Assembly (NCBI GenBank): GCA_030015575.1
Contig: JASDDO010000006.1
Location: 321,828,361-321,892,360, forward strand
DNA from: Agapanthus africanus
Lineage: Eukaryota; Streptophyta; Magnoliopsida; Asparagales; Amaryllidaceae
DNA: 64,000 nt
Direction: 5' to 3'
The notes beneath the pieces were generated by a model. The model was not told the origin of the DNA. It did no database searches and saw only the letters and a list, made by a program, of their open reading frames with translations. Each line of letters begins with the position of its first letter. Within the stretch, counting starts at the first letter, position 1. Below, in pieces: positions 1 to 12,300 of the stretch. A program made the position numbers and the translations under genes.

Positions 1-1077
1 CATGCCATTATCATCAAAATCAAGACGCATATGAGATTCGGGAGAAACATTTAATAACTCGGGATGATGATTTGAACATAAAATTTCAAGCAAATCGACA
101 GGTTCATCATCCGAAATATTCCCGGCGTCTATATCCACAATCAAGTGAAAATCAATTTCTTTAGACACCTCATCAAAAGCATGGATATCTATCGATTTAG
201 GTTCTAGAGTGGAGGTGTAAAGATCGAAAGGATTAGGTGCGGTTTCACTCGAAAGGGGTTCTTCACAATTTGGCAAATCAAACACTACAAAATCACACAA
301 CTCATTTTTATTTTCAACTTGTGAATCATTTAGGACATTCGATGGAAAACTGGAGTTGTGGGCTTCAATTGGGTAAGGGTAGGTTTGATTTGGAAATCCT
401 CTCACATTCTCATTCTGTCCAACCGTCTCCTCATACATTGAAAAATTTGGTGCTAGCGGGAAACTAGCTACCGGTTCAGCAGGTTGCATAAGGGCGGCCA
501 CGGACGCTTCCATATTCCTAACCATTTTGTTTGTTGCTGCGATATACGCCTCCAACGCCTCTTCCAAACTAGACTTTGGTGGTAAGGGGGTTTCGGGAAA
601 AGATTCGAAATTGTTTGGATATGTGAAACTCTCAAAAGGCTGTGTAGAAACAGGGTCTAGTGACGGTGGGAAAGTCGGGTAAGACTGGTAGGAAGTGGGT
701 GGTTGGGCAGGGGTAGGGTCAACATATGGATAAAAAGGTGAATAGTCGTGTTGATCCCTAAAACTATATGAGTGGAGAGGGGTAAAAGATCGACTGCGAG
801 ATTGAGCAATATGCTCAGCAATGGACATCGGCCTAGGAGTGACAGAAGGACTTGAAGAAGTGGTATCAATATATGGAAGTGGTGAAGGTTGACTTGGTTG
901 ACACAAAGTGGGTTGAAAAGTCAAACTGTTTCTCCTAGACTCTTCTATGTGATCTTTCAAAGATTTTTTAGGCATGGAAGGATCGTCTTTAAATTGACCG
1001 AACACATTGACATATGACGCAAAATTAGGTTCGGGATACCAAAGTTCGGCTAATGATTTATTGTGTGGGGTTCCCAT
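1..1077 (-). CDS. Gag-region ORF of the Athila-like element, partial
   Basis: An ATG at 1077-1075 on the minus strand opens a frame with no stop for all 359 codons to the left edge, so the C-terminus is unseen. The protein starts MGTPHNKSLAELWYPEP and is rich in Pro, Ser, Thr, Tyr and Phe. A more acidic region follows from about residue 230. No CCHC knuckle or protease motif is reached. Position right after the leader suggests the N-terminal part of the Athila gag or an extra ORF before it; I do not recognise a domain. A clean 1-kb frame contrasts with the broken coding regions elsewhere in the window, so this copy may be fairly young. Confidence 0.6.
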   Translation of the reverse strand, partial: MGTPHNKSLAELWYPEPNFASYVNVFGQFKDDPSMPKKSLKDHIEESRRNSLTFQPTLCQPSQPSPLPYIDTTSSSPSVTPRPMSIAEHIAQSRSRSFTPLHSYSFRDQHDYSPFYPYVDPTPAQPPTSYQSYPTFPPSLDPVSTQPFESFTYPNNFESFPETPLPPKSSLEEALEAYIAATNKMVRNMEASVAALMQPAEPVASFPLAPNFSMYEETVGQNENVRGFPNQTYPYPIEAHNSSFPSNVLNDSQVENKNELCDFVVFDLPNCEEPLSSETAPNPFDLYTSTLEPKSIDIHAFDEVSKEIDFHLIVDIDAGNISDDEPVDLLEILCSNHHPELLNVSPESHMRLDFDDNGM

Positions 1078-2001
1078 GTTAGAAGAAGAAAAGTGACAAG
1101 AAGGAAGGTTGGATGGTGCAAGGATTTATTTGGGGCTAAAAAATTTTGCAAGTTCTATAAAATATTTGTCCTTTTTATTTTCATTTTTTCATTAATTTTT
1201 TTCTTTCTTTTTATTTGGAAAAATTTTGTTGCAAAAAGATTTTTAGAGAACAGATATGCAACAGCAAAATATTTTATAGAAAAGATATATAACAGCAAAA
1301 TATTACTTGCAATTGGTTATTATTTGAGGCATATCACAAGAATCTTTATTTGGAAAAAATTGTTGCGAAAAGATATTCGAAAAAAGATATGCAACAACAA
1401 AATATTTCTTGCAATCAATTTAGTTGAAGCGGGGCCCAAAAATCCTGCACAAGACTTGTTATATGGAAGGCAATATATTTTATAGCTCACAGAATCTTGC
1501 AGGAATTTCCAGAAAATATATTTCAAAAATTACAGAGGAGAGAGACAGGAAACTTACAGTGCAAATTTCACACGAAGAGGCACCAGGCCCACCGCGTTTC
1601 CGCCGCACTATGGCCCTTCAGACCGCGTTTCCGCGGTTATTTTAGAGGATCGGTTCCCCAAAAATTTTCCAGTGCGATGATTCGTCAAGACGGCCGCGTT
1701 TCCGTGGCCTAATGTGGGTTTTGGCCGCGGAATCGCGGCGGTATGGGGGGTTCACTGCTCCAAAATTTTTGCACTGTTCTGTTGTTTAATATCCCTTCTG
1801 TTCCGATATCCCGTTTTCTGTTTTGCTTTCTGGAAATCTCCAGATCCGAATTTGTATGTCCTGCAAAAATTCAACCACAAAGTATCCCTTCCAAAAATAA
1901 CAAATTATATATATTTTTATATTTTTTGATTTTTTCAGATTTTTATGATTTTTTAAATTTTATGATTAACCCGAAATTGCAAAAAGGAAATTTCTACGCC
2001 A
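1078..2001 (-). other. 5' leader of the Athila-like element
   Basis: This is non-coding sequence between PBS and first ORF. The half nearer the ORF is AT-rich and contains imperfect direct repeats built on gatatgcaacagcaaaatat (about 1250-1420). The half nearer the PBS has four GC-rich palindromic words of the form CCGCG-TTT/GAAT-CGCGG at about 1590-1604, 1622-1637, 1692-1708 and 1721-1739. Short open frames here look like chance. Confidence 0.6.
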
Positions 2002-2019
2002 TCCCCGGCAACGGCGCCA
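2002..2019 (-). promoter_or_regulatory. Primer-binding site, tRNA-Asp type
   Basis: The minus strand reads TGGCGCCGTTGCCGGGGA, complementary to the 3' end of plant tRNA-Asp. It lies two bases inside the LTR boundary, as expected for priming of minus-strand cDNA. Confidence 0.85.
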
Positions 2020-2021
2020 TT

Positions 2022-3301
2022 TGATTAAGAGAGGTTTTGTCGATCAAAAAATATTTACCGCAATCAAGAACGGCGTCGCTTTGCAGCTAGCCGGTGAGTA
2101 CGGGTCGGTCCACAGGGATGTTGTGAATTTCCTAATCGCGCTAACGAGTTAATTCCGAAGGGTGTTCGGATTGATTATTAAATCTAAAAACTGAATTAAT
2201 TTATATCTAAATCTTGCTAGGGTTAGGTCTAGGTTAAATTTGGAAAGTCTATAAATCTCACCGCTTTCTATACCCATATGAAGATCTAATTAGGTGTTAT
2301 GGTAATTATTAATAAAAGGGATTAGAATCATCGGGAAAATATTTTCTTCCTCTAGTTTCTTGTCCTTCCTTTATCAATCCTTACCCTAACCTCCATAGAA
2401 AACATCACAACCGGGCCTTTATACTACGGTATCACCGCTACCTCGAGGGATAGGGTGCCGTAGGGAGCGGTATGTGCATGTATGCATAGAGTCCTATGAA
2501 AATATATGACGGGCAAGAAAGGGGATGAGAGATCTTCGTCTCTCAAACCTTCCCCAGATCTAACCCTAACAAGCGAGGAGACTACTCACTCATTAGGGAA
2601 TTAAAATACATTTATCTAGGGCAGAGAATGAAAATTACCTAGGGCAAGAATTGAACTCTAAACTAGAGCAAGAAATTAAATCTACTTACAGATGCATCTC
2701 TCCAATCATCAACGCAGGGTTGTCAGATCTGAATTCATGAATTGAAAAGAAACACCGATGCTCTCCAAAAGAATTCTAAAATTTATTATTAAAAGGAGGC
2801 ATAGGGAGGCATAAGAAAATACAAGGCTTTGGGTTCTATTTATAGGACATAGAAACCCTAGGTTTACAATTGCACCGCATGTCTACAATTACAAATATAC
2901 CCCCAGAAAATCTTTCCATAGCCACCAGCACATTATGGTAAATTTTTCTTTCCATGAAGGCTCAATATGGCCGCGGAACCGCGGCATTGGTGTGCTTGGG
3001 CCGCGGTTCCGCGGCCCAATGATGAGATCATTTAATTGTTTTTCCTGGGCTTCTTTAGGTTACTCTGGGCTTCTTTATTCTTTATTCCTTTTATCAGTTG
3101 GGCTTCTGTATTAATTCCAGATCTTCAGTGAACACTTTGCAATGGATCTTTTAACCGTCTTTCTTGCAAAGTTGCATCTTTTGTTGCCTTGTTGATGGTG
3201 AACCGTTCTTCTGCTGGGCTTTACTAAGATCCTCCTAATTGTTGGTCAAAAGTCCTTCTTTTGTGTCATCTTTTGTGTTTTTCACTGTTTTTGCTCCAAC
3301 A
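2022..3301 (-). repeat. 5' LTR of the Athila-like element
   Basis: About 1,280 bp, bounded by TG...CA (plus strand starts tgattaag, ends ctccaaca). It contains a 17-bp perfect inverted repeat, GGCCGCGGAACCGCGGC at 2969-2985 with its complement at 3000-3016. The second LTR is outside the window, so the outer boundary rests on the TG/CA ends only. Confidence 0.7.
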
Positions 3302-6300
3302 ACCTGTAACCTGTAACATGTAGCAGACATGGGTCAAAAGCACCTGTTTTTCATTGTAAAATGCATAAGAATGGGGCATACAAAATGCAATATTATGTTA
3401 TGAACAAAGGGCTTCGTTTAGCAGCATGCCAATTGGGTCTTCTGAAAGTTCCAGGGATTCTTGCGCCGGTCCTGCCCCCAGTTCTTCTGCGTTGCTTTCC
3501 GACGCTGAGAGAGTTTCTTCATCATTTACCAACGAATGAGAAACCATGTGGCAACTTGCTACATAATCCTCAGGTTCTTCTGACGAGTCATTTCCCTTAT
3601 CATCGTCACTATCTCCATTCTCAAGGATATGGCTGAGAAACTCATCGAGGGTGACTGGGGTCCGCCTTCTGGTTATATTCCTCCAGCGCGTCGATGTATT
3701 TTTGCTGGTCCGTCAGGCTGCGTGGGCTTCTTGGTCTTCTTCTTTGCCTTCGAAGACTTCAAAGGCTTGGCCAGGAGGTCTTGCCCATCGTTACCAGCAG
3801 TTTTCGGTATGGAATACGGCTCCAGCATCCCTTCAATGATCTCGGGCTCCAGCAGGCTTTTCCATTTGATCGCCAGACAAGCTTGAAGATCCTTCAGTAT
3901 TCTTTTAGTTTTAGTTGAAAGGACCATTTCCCAAGGATCTTCTTCCACAAACGAGCATGATGCCCCCGGCGTGTCTACCTTTTTAGGAGTGTGCCTCTGT
4001 GGCGGGTTCACCCTCCAGTTTTCTGACAGCACGAATTTCCCTTGGCGGTACTGCTCCTCGACCCAGTTCTTGAAGACGTAGCAATCCTCAATTGGGTGGC
4101 CCACTACTCTATGGTAGGAGCAGTACGTTGACGTCATCGGGCTGTAGTGGACGTCTCGGATCCGGCAGTGTGATGAGTTTGTTGCGCACTGCCAGTTCGA
4201 ACAATCTCCTCGTTTTGTCACGGGGGAACGAGTAAGCACGTCCTAGCTTCTCTTTGAGGGATTGGCGCGAGCACGCGTTGCCTTGGTGAGCAACCGATTT
4301 CAGGTCGCTTGGCTGTTGTTGAGTGTTGGCAACGAAGACTGCTTTCCCTTTGCCCTTTACATTCCGAGGATCCATTTTTGAAGAGGACGGCCTATGGCCC
4401 ATCTGGTCCATTTGGGCCAGCTTGTTGATCAAGGTCTGGATGGTGGTCGGCTTGAAGAACATCATAAACTGGGATAAAGTCGCCTGAGGATCGAGGATCC
4501 CTACGAACATGCCCACGGCAGGAGCTTCTTCTATGCATTGTTCGTATTTTGACCATAGGTTCCACCACCGGATTGAGTATTGAACCCAAGTCTCTCCTGG
4601 CTTCACCCTGGCATTGATTAATGCCGTGATCGGGGTGCGCTCGCTTGCACTGGCGAACCGCTATGTGAATAGCAGCTCCATTTCTGTGAATGTTTTGACG
4701 GAGTCATTTGGGAGCTCCGAGTACCATTCAAACGCCGTCTTTGACAAGCTGCCAACGAACTGGCGAAGCAACAATTTGTCGTCACCTCCGGTATTACCGC
4801 ATAATGCTCTAAACTGGGCGATGTGCTAATGCGGGTTTCTTGTCCCCTTGTATATGTGGAACTTGGGGATCATATATCCTGGCAGGTACTTGATTTGATC
4901 GTACCAGCCTGGGTAAGGTCGCTCGGTTCTGACGACTTCGCCAGCCGCTTCACTTGCCTGATGAGCTCGTATTTGCTGAGCTATGTAGTCATCGAAGGCA
5001 GATTTGGAGATCGTTTCCTCCCTGGCTACTGATAAAGCCGGAAGAGGGTTTGATGTTTCCCCTTTGTCGTCCTCGATGATTATCGGTGGATCTTCGGCTG
5101 AAGCTTCTGGTTGGATCATCATTCCAACCATGTCTTGGAATAGGAGCACCATCTGTTTTATGTTAGCCTCTTATTCCGCAGCCTCCTTATCCTTTCTCTC
5201 TAGCACCCTTCGCAAAAATGTATCGGTCCCATGCTCTTGGCGCTGTTCAGACGCTGCTTCTGGGCTTTCTTTCTGCCCTGTGAGTACTGCCATTTTCGTC
5301 AGCATCTTCTGGAGCTTTTGTTGTTGCTCCGAGCTTTCGTCAACGACCGAGTTTGCGGCCGATGAGCCATGGAAGCACGGCTCTCCTCTTTTCCGGAAGC
5401 CATATAAACCATGTGCACGATCATGCCCCCAGACTTGGGGCGTTTGGATCCATCACCCTTGGGATTTGCCACAGGTAGTAGAAGATTCTCCGGCCTTCTC
5501 TTTTTATGAGAAGTCGAAGTCGAAGGAGCCGTTGTGACAGGCGCCTGCGGGAAAGAAGTCCCTCGTTGCATGGTGGAGGGATGAATTTCCGCTTGTCGAA
5601 CCTTTATTTTCTTCGGTTGACGGGAGTAGTTCTTGTTGATCATAGAATCTTAGACTTTCCACCAGACCCTGTGGATTTAGGAGGACAGCCGCTGAGGGGG
5701 CTGCTCCAGCTTTGCCTGCTTCATGTTTTCAGCAGGTGTTGGAGATTTCTTCAGCACTGCGGTTGGGGAGTTCTTCTGCACCATCCTTAGCGGTTCAAAG
5801 TTGTTCCCTGTTGGAACAGCAGCGTCAACTTCCACCATTGGAGCTGGTGGAGTAAGTCCAGACAGAGAGTTGCCCCCAGCTTTCCTCACTCGGCGCCAGT
5901 GGCGACGTCGAGCATGTCTTGCAGATGGGATTGGCTCAGTTGTGCGAGTGGCTTCGTCATGCCCCCTGCTTTGGTGAAGGGCTACTGCTGGTGCCAGCCT
6001 GTCGAAGACTAATATCCGTTGAGAGGGAACGGTCAAACTTTCGAAGGCTGACCTTCTGGTAGGGGAAGCACTTTTAATGACTTCACCTGCCGGAGCTGGA
6101 ACGACTATCTGTTTCGGGATAACCCCTTCAGGTATTGCGAGCCTCTTTGTGGGCCCACTTGAACTTTAGCTCAGCCTGTTGAAAACTGAGGTGGCAGACT
6201 TGGACGACCCGTTGAGAGGGGCCGTGGTGGTGGCAAGTCGATCGAAGATCGACCTCTTTGGAGCTTCCTGTGATGGCATTAGGATGCTGAAACTCGCTGG

Positions 6301-6610
6301 CAGGAGCATGAGCCCGAAGAAAAATCCAGTGGTGGCCTGAGTAACCTGCCCCATCGGCATTGAAAAGATGGAAGCGGCATTGGGCCCGTAAGCCACTCCT
6401 CCAGTCAGGGCGGAGCGGAAATTGTTGTTGCAGTTGGTGCAGCTGGAAACCATTAATGTTCACTTCTTCTTTCTGCACACGAGCAAGACACCAAATCTTA
6501 GTTCCTCGAATCCAAGGGCAATCATAGCAAACCGCGATTTTGTTCGCGAAACACGACATACGAAGTGTGGAGTGGAAAGAGAAAAAGGTCTCACCGGACG
6601 TGCCAGAATC
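3302..6610 (-). pseudogene. Decayed gag of a TAT-like Ty3/gypsy element (Gyp-A)
   Basis: Successive minus-strand frames, read right to left, give a gag-like protein broken by several frameshifts and stops. N-terminal pieces (about 6450-5990) carry repeated [S/L][VI]F-[ND]-RL[SA] motifs. The central retrotransposon gag domain lies about 5152-4300 (YPGWYDQI..., then the WVQYSIRWWNLW segment). Near 4160-4110 there is a zinc-knuckle variant CX2HX4HX4C (C-SY-H-RVVG-H-PIED-C). A charged Lys-rich tail follows to about 3673, and acidic sequence continues to about 3400. The same order occurs in Gyp-B at 43700-46460. No protease, RT or integrase follows; the Athila LTR begins at 3301. Confidence 0.7.
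6589..6605 (-). promoter_or_regulatory. Probable primer-binding site of Gyp-A
   Basis: The minus strand reads TGGCACGTCCGGTGAGA. Gyp-B has TGGTACGTCCGGTGGGA at the same place between LTR and gag (43546-43562). I do not know the matching tRNA. Only about 40 bp of an LTR end (from 6611) follows before block X begins, so the Gyp-A 5' LTR is almost entirely missing. Confidence 0.45.
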
Positions 6611-6647
6611 TGTTTACCGCCGAAAATATAGATGAACCGCGATAGGT

Positions 6648-7228
6648 CGTCTTGCCTGAATTTGGGGGCAGATGCTATTTAGATTTATCCGTCCACCTCT
6701 CCGAAAATGCCAAGTTGATTTATGGCACCGTATATCGGAGATTTGGACGGATGCGGCCATTGTAGCAGACTTCGTCAGATTCCCCCTCATTTGCAAGGGG
6801 TTTTTTTATTGTGAGGACGCTTTTTCCTGCAGGCGCAAGCCCCTGCAGTTAATTACGTTATCGCATCGCGATAACCACTTTCTCCTGCTCCAGAAGTTCA
6901 CTTCGTGTCGTGTGGTTTTTTTTGGTTTTTTTTTTGGTTGCCCGTGGATTGTATACGGAGACTGATTTATTTTGTCGCCCGTAGGGCATGGATTAGTCCA
7001 AATCCGTATATTTTTAGATTTGGGTTTGGGTTGATTTAAGGATCGTTGATCCGTTTTGAGATCAAAATCGACTTAAATGTATACGAGCAGTTGGGGATCG
7101 GTTGGTTTTTTGTTAAGTATGTTAGTTCAATTTAAGACTAAGATCTACTTAACAGGGTGTTAGGATCATTTTTGTTTCAGATCCAACAAGAGAGCATTTA
7201 GAATCTGTTGTTTTAATTTTATGGACGT
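6648..7228 (+). repeat. Block X-A, left part (interrupted by Ang-1)
   Basis: This matches 46660-47200 (X-B) closely, both copies on the plus strand. It starts with a polypurine-like gaatttgggggcaga (6658-6672) followed by tgctat, which could be a PPT and LTR start. It contains hairpins such as the CCCCTC/GAGGGG type and duplicated ctgcagg words. The segment stops at 7228, where Ang-1 inserted; the last five bases, GACGT (7224-7228), are the target-site duplication. Confidence 0.65.
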
Positions 7229-9341
7229 TGTAAGTCCACGTTGCTCACCCCGGTTCTTACGGGGAGGCGGAAACGGTGAAAAACAATAATTTAGCGCAAG
7301 GCAACATGGACAAAAAGCCGGATCTTTGCTAAACTAGAAACTAGCAAACTACTAGAGGCTTTGACTACTATGCCGTAGAAATTATACCTCACAAAACCGG
7401 TCCTTCGGGTCTTCATTCCGCTGTCCCGCTGTCCCGCTTGTCCATCCAAGCTCTAAGGAACGATCCGGATCTTGGTCACCTCCGCGGCCTTCTTGAGTCG
7501 AAGACGATCCACCCGAGAGATGTACACCGAGCTCCACCTCGAGCCGAGGCAACTAGGGCAACGAGATCGCTAGTCTAGATGCCCTAGGTTGTGTAGTAGA
7601 GATATATAGAAGTGTTTGTCTTTGTGGGATCTTTTTCTCTCAACACATGAGATCAAAAGAAGAAAACAAGAGGAGGAAGAAGGAGGAGCTAGCAACCATG
7701 AGAGCTTTTCTTTTCTTCTCACAAGAACAAGAAAGAGAATGAGAAAAGAATTATGAGATAAGAAAAGAAGCATGGTTGCAATAATGCAAAACTATCATCA
7801 TTACAAATCCTATCATGATAAACTTGATACTACATTGAATTGACCATTTTCATAATCAAAAAGAAAAAGAAAATCAAAGAATACTTTAGACCTTTCAAGA
7901 AGATCCTAGTCAACTTTGTTCAAACGGTCAACAAAGTCAAGATGGTCAAATGGTCAAAGCAATTAGCCATAACATAATTATCAATAAAAGGATTAGTAAA
8001 TAATGTCTCCGGCTCATAATGGTTTTGACCGAATCAACTGTCAAAACCCTAATGAGCCACCTCCTCGTTCTTCGCTCCGCAAAACTGTGCATACACACCC
8101 GCATCCGCATTCCGTAGAATGCGAATGCACAGAAGACAAAACAAATCCATCCGTGCAATACTAGGATCCGGCTTAAACCAAAGCCCACTAGTATTGCCTG
8201 CCCGAACAGCATACGCACACAAGTGCACGTAAGTGATCGCAGCCCTGCCGTAAAACCATACGACCTCTACACGTTTCGCTCAGTGCAGGGAAACTCTCTG
8301 TGTGGGACTCTAAAGACTCGACACTACGCTGGCAGTAGGTTTAACCACAGACCGCAAGCGGCACTAGCTGTACGTAACGGTCCCGAGGTAGATGTCGAAG
8401 GCCGATGAGGTAAACCCATCCGAACTCCTACTGAGCCTGTATGTGACAATCTCCGTACAGTCCGGTCTGTTCGTTTGATACATCGCATGGCGGGCCTAGG
8501 GGGTGGTGAACGTCAGTCCCCTAATAGCGGTACAAGTCGTGTCGGAGTGTGGCCCAGAACACCCTGAGATAACACTGGAAACCTACCAGTATATCTCGCT
8601 TGCCCTGGCCAGAGACTACTCGTGTAATGGCTCTCCTAGACACAGCGCGATGTCAACCCCCAATACCGGGAGAGACGAATCCTGTCTAACCGTCACTGCC
8701 TCCAAGTGCTTCGGGACTGCACCCAACTACTACCTGTTTGCATGACTCCTTTGAGCCGTGGTAGGGTAGTAATCTAAGTACAGTGGGAACTCACTCAAGG
8801 CGAAGTGACAGTGTCAAGTCAGCGGACTAAGCCGTACTCATGTCACCTGGGAACTGATAACTGACGATAGGTATAATACCAACCAACAGTTCCCGACGAG
8901 TCCTGTCCAGTGTACTCGTAACCCAACGAGCACCCGCATACTATCTCCAGTACGACATACTAATGGCTGTGGGACAGACCACCTCCCCTGCTGGGATGAG
9001 AAGCGCATACGCTAGTCTACTCCGGAGTATCGATGCCCTGTCTCGATAGTCCTACGACTAAGGACCTGTATAAGGATGTGCTTATAGATTACCCAGCCCC
9101 CACAAGTATGACTGCCATCACAACGCTGGTAATCAAGCAAAGATCCTAAGGGCTCCACTAATATGTATATAAGCGATATGCTAAAAGAAACACATGCACA
9201 TATTGAAGTAGAGACAAACCAAGTAGCATACTACCATTTTGAGCAAGATTGTCTATACAGCTGTGAATATCCCAAGCTTCCATTAAGTAATATACAATCT
9301 AGTATGATACAGTAATGGCCTCTAGGGCATATACACTAACA
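7229..9341 (-). repeat. 3' LTR of Ang-1
   Basis: 2,113 bp, pairing with 15164-17273. It carries an 8-bp duplication (ccgctgtc, about 7420-7435) absent from the other LTR. Plus-strand open frames in it (for example 8223-8745) are chance. The A-rich stretch at about 7640-7900 and the repeated ggtcaa words near 7930-7960 are shared by both LTRs. Confidence 0.92.
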
Positions 9342-9354
9342 ATCTCCCACTTGC
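9342..9354 (-). promoter_or_regulatory. Polypurine tract of Ang-1
   Basis: The minus strand reads GCAAGTGGGAGAT directly before the LTR start TGTTAG. The same motif is at the matching place in Ang-2 (50868-50880). Confidence 0.75.
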
Positions 9355-9355
9355 A

Positions 9356-12300
9356 CTAAGGCCATGTACTGGCGTATCGAAGACCTATCATCTCGATCAG
9401 CCGCTCGAACTGAGTCTGGGGTAGGGCCTTCGTGAGTGCATCTGCAGTGTTATTCTTCGAATTTACTCTCTTCACCTAGATCTCCCGGCGATCTACGATC
9501 TCCCTGATCAGGTGGTACCGCCTCAAAATGTGCCTGGACTTCTAATGGGACCTGGGTTCCTTCGCTAAAGCTATAGCTCCGTTGCTATCGCAATACAGCG
9601 GTATTGGATCAACAATGGTAGGAACCACCTGAAGCTCTGTGAGGAACTTCTTCATCCAGACAGCTTCCTTTGCGGCATCGCAAGCAGCTATGTACTCCGC
9701 TTCCATAGTTGAGTCAGCAACGGTCTCCTGCTTGGAACTCTTCCAGCAAACCGCCTCTCCATTGAGGGTAAAGACATAACCCGACATGGACTTGGAGTCA
9801 TCCTTGTCACTCTGGAAGCTGGAGTCAGCAAAGGCCTCGATCTGGAGGTCTTTTCCGCCATACACCAAGAACATCTCCTTAGTCCTTCTTAGGTACTTGA
9901 GAATGTTCTTTACCGCTATCCAGTGTTTCTCCCCTGGGTCCGACTGATACCGGCTTACAACGCTCAAAGAGTATGCTACATCTGGTCTGGTACATAATAT
10001 CGCATACATTATAGAGCCTACCGCAGAAGCGTAGGGTATAATTGACATGCGATCCCTTTCCAAATCAGTCTTGGGAGACATCTCTTTGGAGAGGGTGATT
10101 CCGTGACAAGCCGGTAAATTACCGCGCTTTGAATCTTCCATACTGAATCTTTTCAGTATGGTGTCAATGTACCTGGACTGTGAAAGTCCCAACATCCTCT
10201 TAGATCTATCACGATAGATCTGGATCCCCAGAATGTAGTTGGCATCGCCCAGGTACTTCATGGAGAATCTCTGCGACAAGAATCCTTTGACTGACTGTAA
10301 CATAGGAATATCATTTCCTATTAGGAGAATGTCATCCATGTACAAGACGAGGAATACCACTGTTCTCCCTACAATCTTACTGTAAATGCATGGTTCATCT
10401 GCGTTTTTGATAAAGTCGAATTCCTTGACAGTATCATCGAAGCAGATGTTCCAACTCCGCGATGCCTGCTTCAGCCCATAGATGGACTTGAGCAACTTGC
10501 ACACTTTACCGCTGCTTCCAGTCTGAATGAATCCCTCCGGCTGATCCATATAGACGCACTCTTCCAAATTTCCATTTAGAAAAGCCGTCTTTACGTCCAT
10601 CTGCCAGATTTCATAATCGTGGAAGGCAGCAATGGCAAGAAGGATCCGAATGGATTTCAACAAAGCCACTGGAGAAAAAGTCTCGTCATAGTCCAAACCA
10701 GGTCTTTAACGAAAACCCTTTGCAACAAGTCTAGCTTTATAGGTTTCAACCTGCCCATCTACACCAATCTTCTTTCTGAAGATCCATTTGCATCCTACAG
10801 GTTTTACCCCTTCTGGAGCAAAGTCCAAAGTCCAAACTTTGTTGGTGTACATGGACTCCATCTCGGTCCGCATTGCATCCAGCCATTTTACCGAGTCACC
10901 GCTCTGAATGGCTTGCTGGAAGCTAGTAGGCTCACCATAATCCATGGTGCAATCCTCTCTATCCCCGTCTATGAGAAAACCGTAGTATCTCTCGGGCGGA
11001 TGAGACTACCTACTACTCCTGCGGAGTGGCGTAGGAATGTCCTGTTCTCTTGAACCTTCTGGTTCTTCCAAGCTTTCAATAATAGCTTGTGGTTCTGGAA
11101 TTTCTTCCAGTTCTACTACGCTCCCACTTGTTTCTTTTTCTAAAAACTGATGTTCCAGAAAATGGGCATGACGAGAAACAAAAACCTTTTGTTCCTCTGC
11201 GTAATAGAAAAAATACCTCCTGGAGTTCTTTGGGTATCCCACAAACTTACACAGTACTGAGCGTGCCTCGAGCTTGTCCGCATGCTGCTTTTTTACAAAA
11301 GCTGGACATCCCCATATCTTCAAATATTGAAGTTGAGGTTTCTTCCCACACCACATCTGATATGGTGTGGTAGGCACAGTCTTAGAGGGAACCTTGTTCA
11401 AAAGATATGCAGCTGATTCTAGTGCATAACCCCAGAAGGATCGCGGTAACTCAGCCTTACTCATCATGGAATGAACCATATCCAATAGGGTTCGATTCCT
11501 CCTTTCCGATACACCGTTGTGTTGTGGTGTGTATGGAGGAGTAAGCTGAGAGAGAATTCCATTCTCTTTTAAGAAGGCCAGAAACTCGGCACTTAAGTAT
11601 TCACCACCTCGATCAGATCTCAGTGTCTTGATACTTTTGCCTGTTTATTTTTCAACTTCATTCTTGTATTCCCGAAATTTCTCAAAGGCCTCGAATTTGT
11701 GCTTCATCAAGAAGACATGTCCATACCTAGAGAAATCATCTGTGAAAGTAATGAAGTATGAATAACCACTTCGCGCATGTGTAGACATTGGACCACACAC
11801 ATCACTGTGTATGAGTCCCAAGAGCTCGCTCGCTCTTTCTCCGTGTCCAGTGAACAGAGTCTTTGTCATCTTTCCCATGAGACAAGATTCACAAGTGGCA
11901 TAAGACTGGTACTCGAACGGATCCAAATATCCTTCTTTATGTAACTTAGTCAACCATGTCCCATTAATGTGACCCAGTCTACAATGCCTTAAGAAAGCCT
12001 GATTTAATTCTGGAGACTTTCTTTTAAGTGTGTTCTGGACACTGAAGACCTGAGCTTGATTCAAAACGTATATACCGTTTTTCAATGTACCTGACCCAAT
12101 CAGAACTTGATTTAGGTGGATGTTTACTACATCGCTTACAAAAGCAAAATCATACCCTTCCTTAGAAAGTAAGGATACAGATATGATATTACAAGTCCCA
12201 CCTGGTACATAAAAACAATCACGCAGAATCAATATCTGCCCAGTTGTCAGTCCTAGATGATATTCCCCTATGAATTCAGCATACATGCTCATTCCGTTAG

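Larger units (their letters stand above)
1..3301 (-). mobile_element. Athila-like Ty3/gypsy retrotransposon, 5' part (runs off left edge)
   Basis: On the minus strand the order is LTR (2022-3301), primer-binding site (2002-2019), leader, then a long gag-region ORF continuing past base 1. The PBS matches the 3' end of plant tRNA-Asp, the primer of Athila-type elements. The LTR end that enters the internal region resembles Athila/TAT LTRs. The element abuts the decayed Gyp-A gag at 3302, into which it probably inserted. The five bases after the LTR are ACCTG, but the matching duplication would lie outside the window. Lineage assignment is by motif recognition only. Confidence 0.75.

Noticed and set aside
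8223-8745. Plus-strand frames in the Ang-1 LTR (and copies at 16150-16686)
   Set aside because: They lie inside LTRs in antisense orientation, have no domain, and differ between the two copies in frame and stop position.
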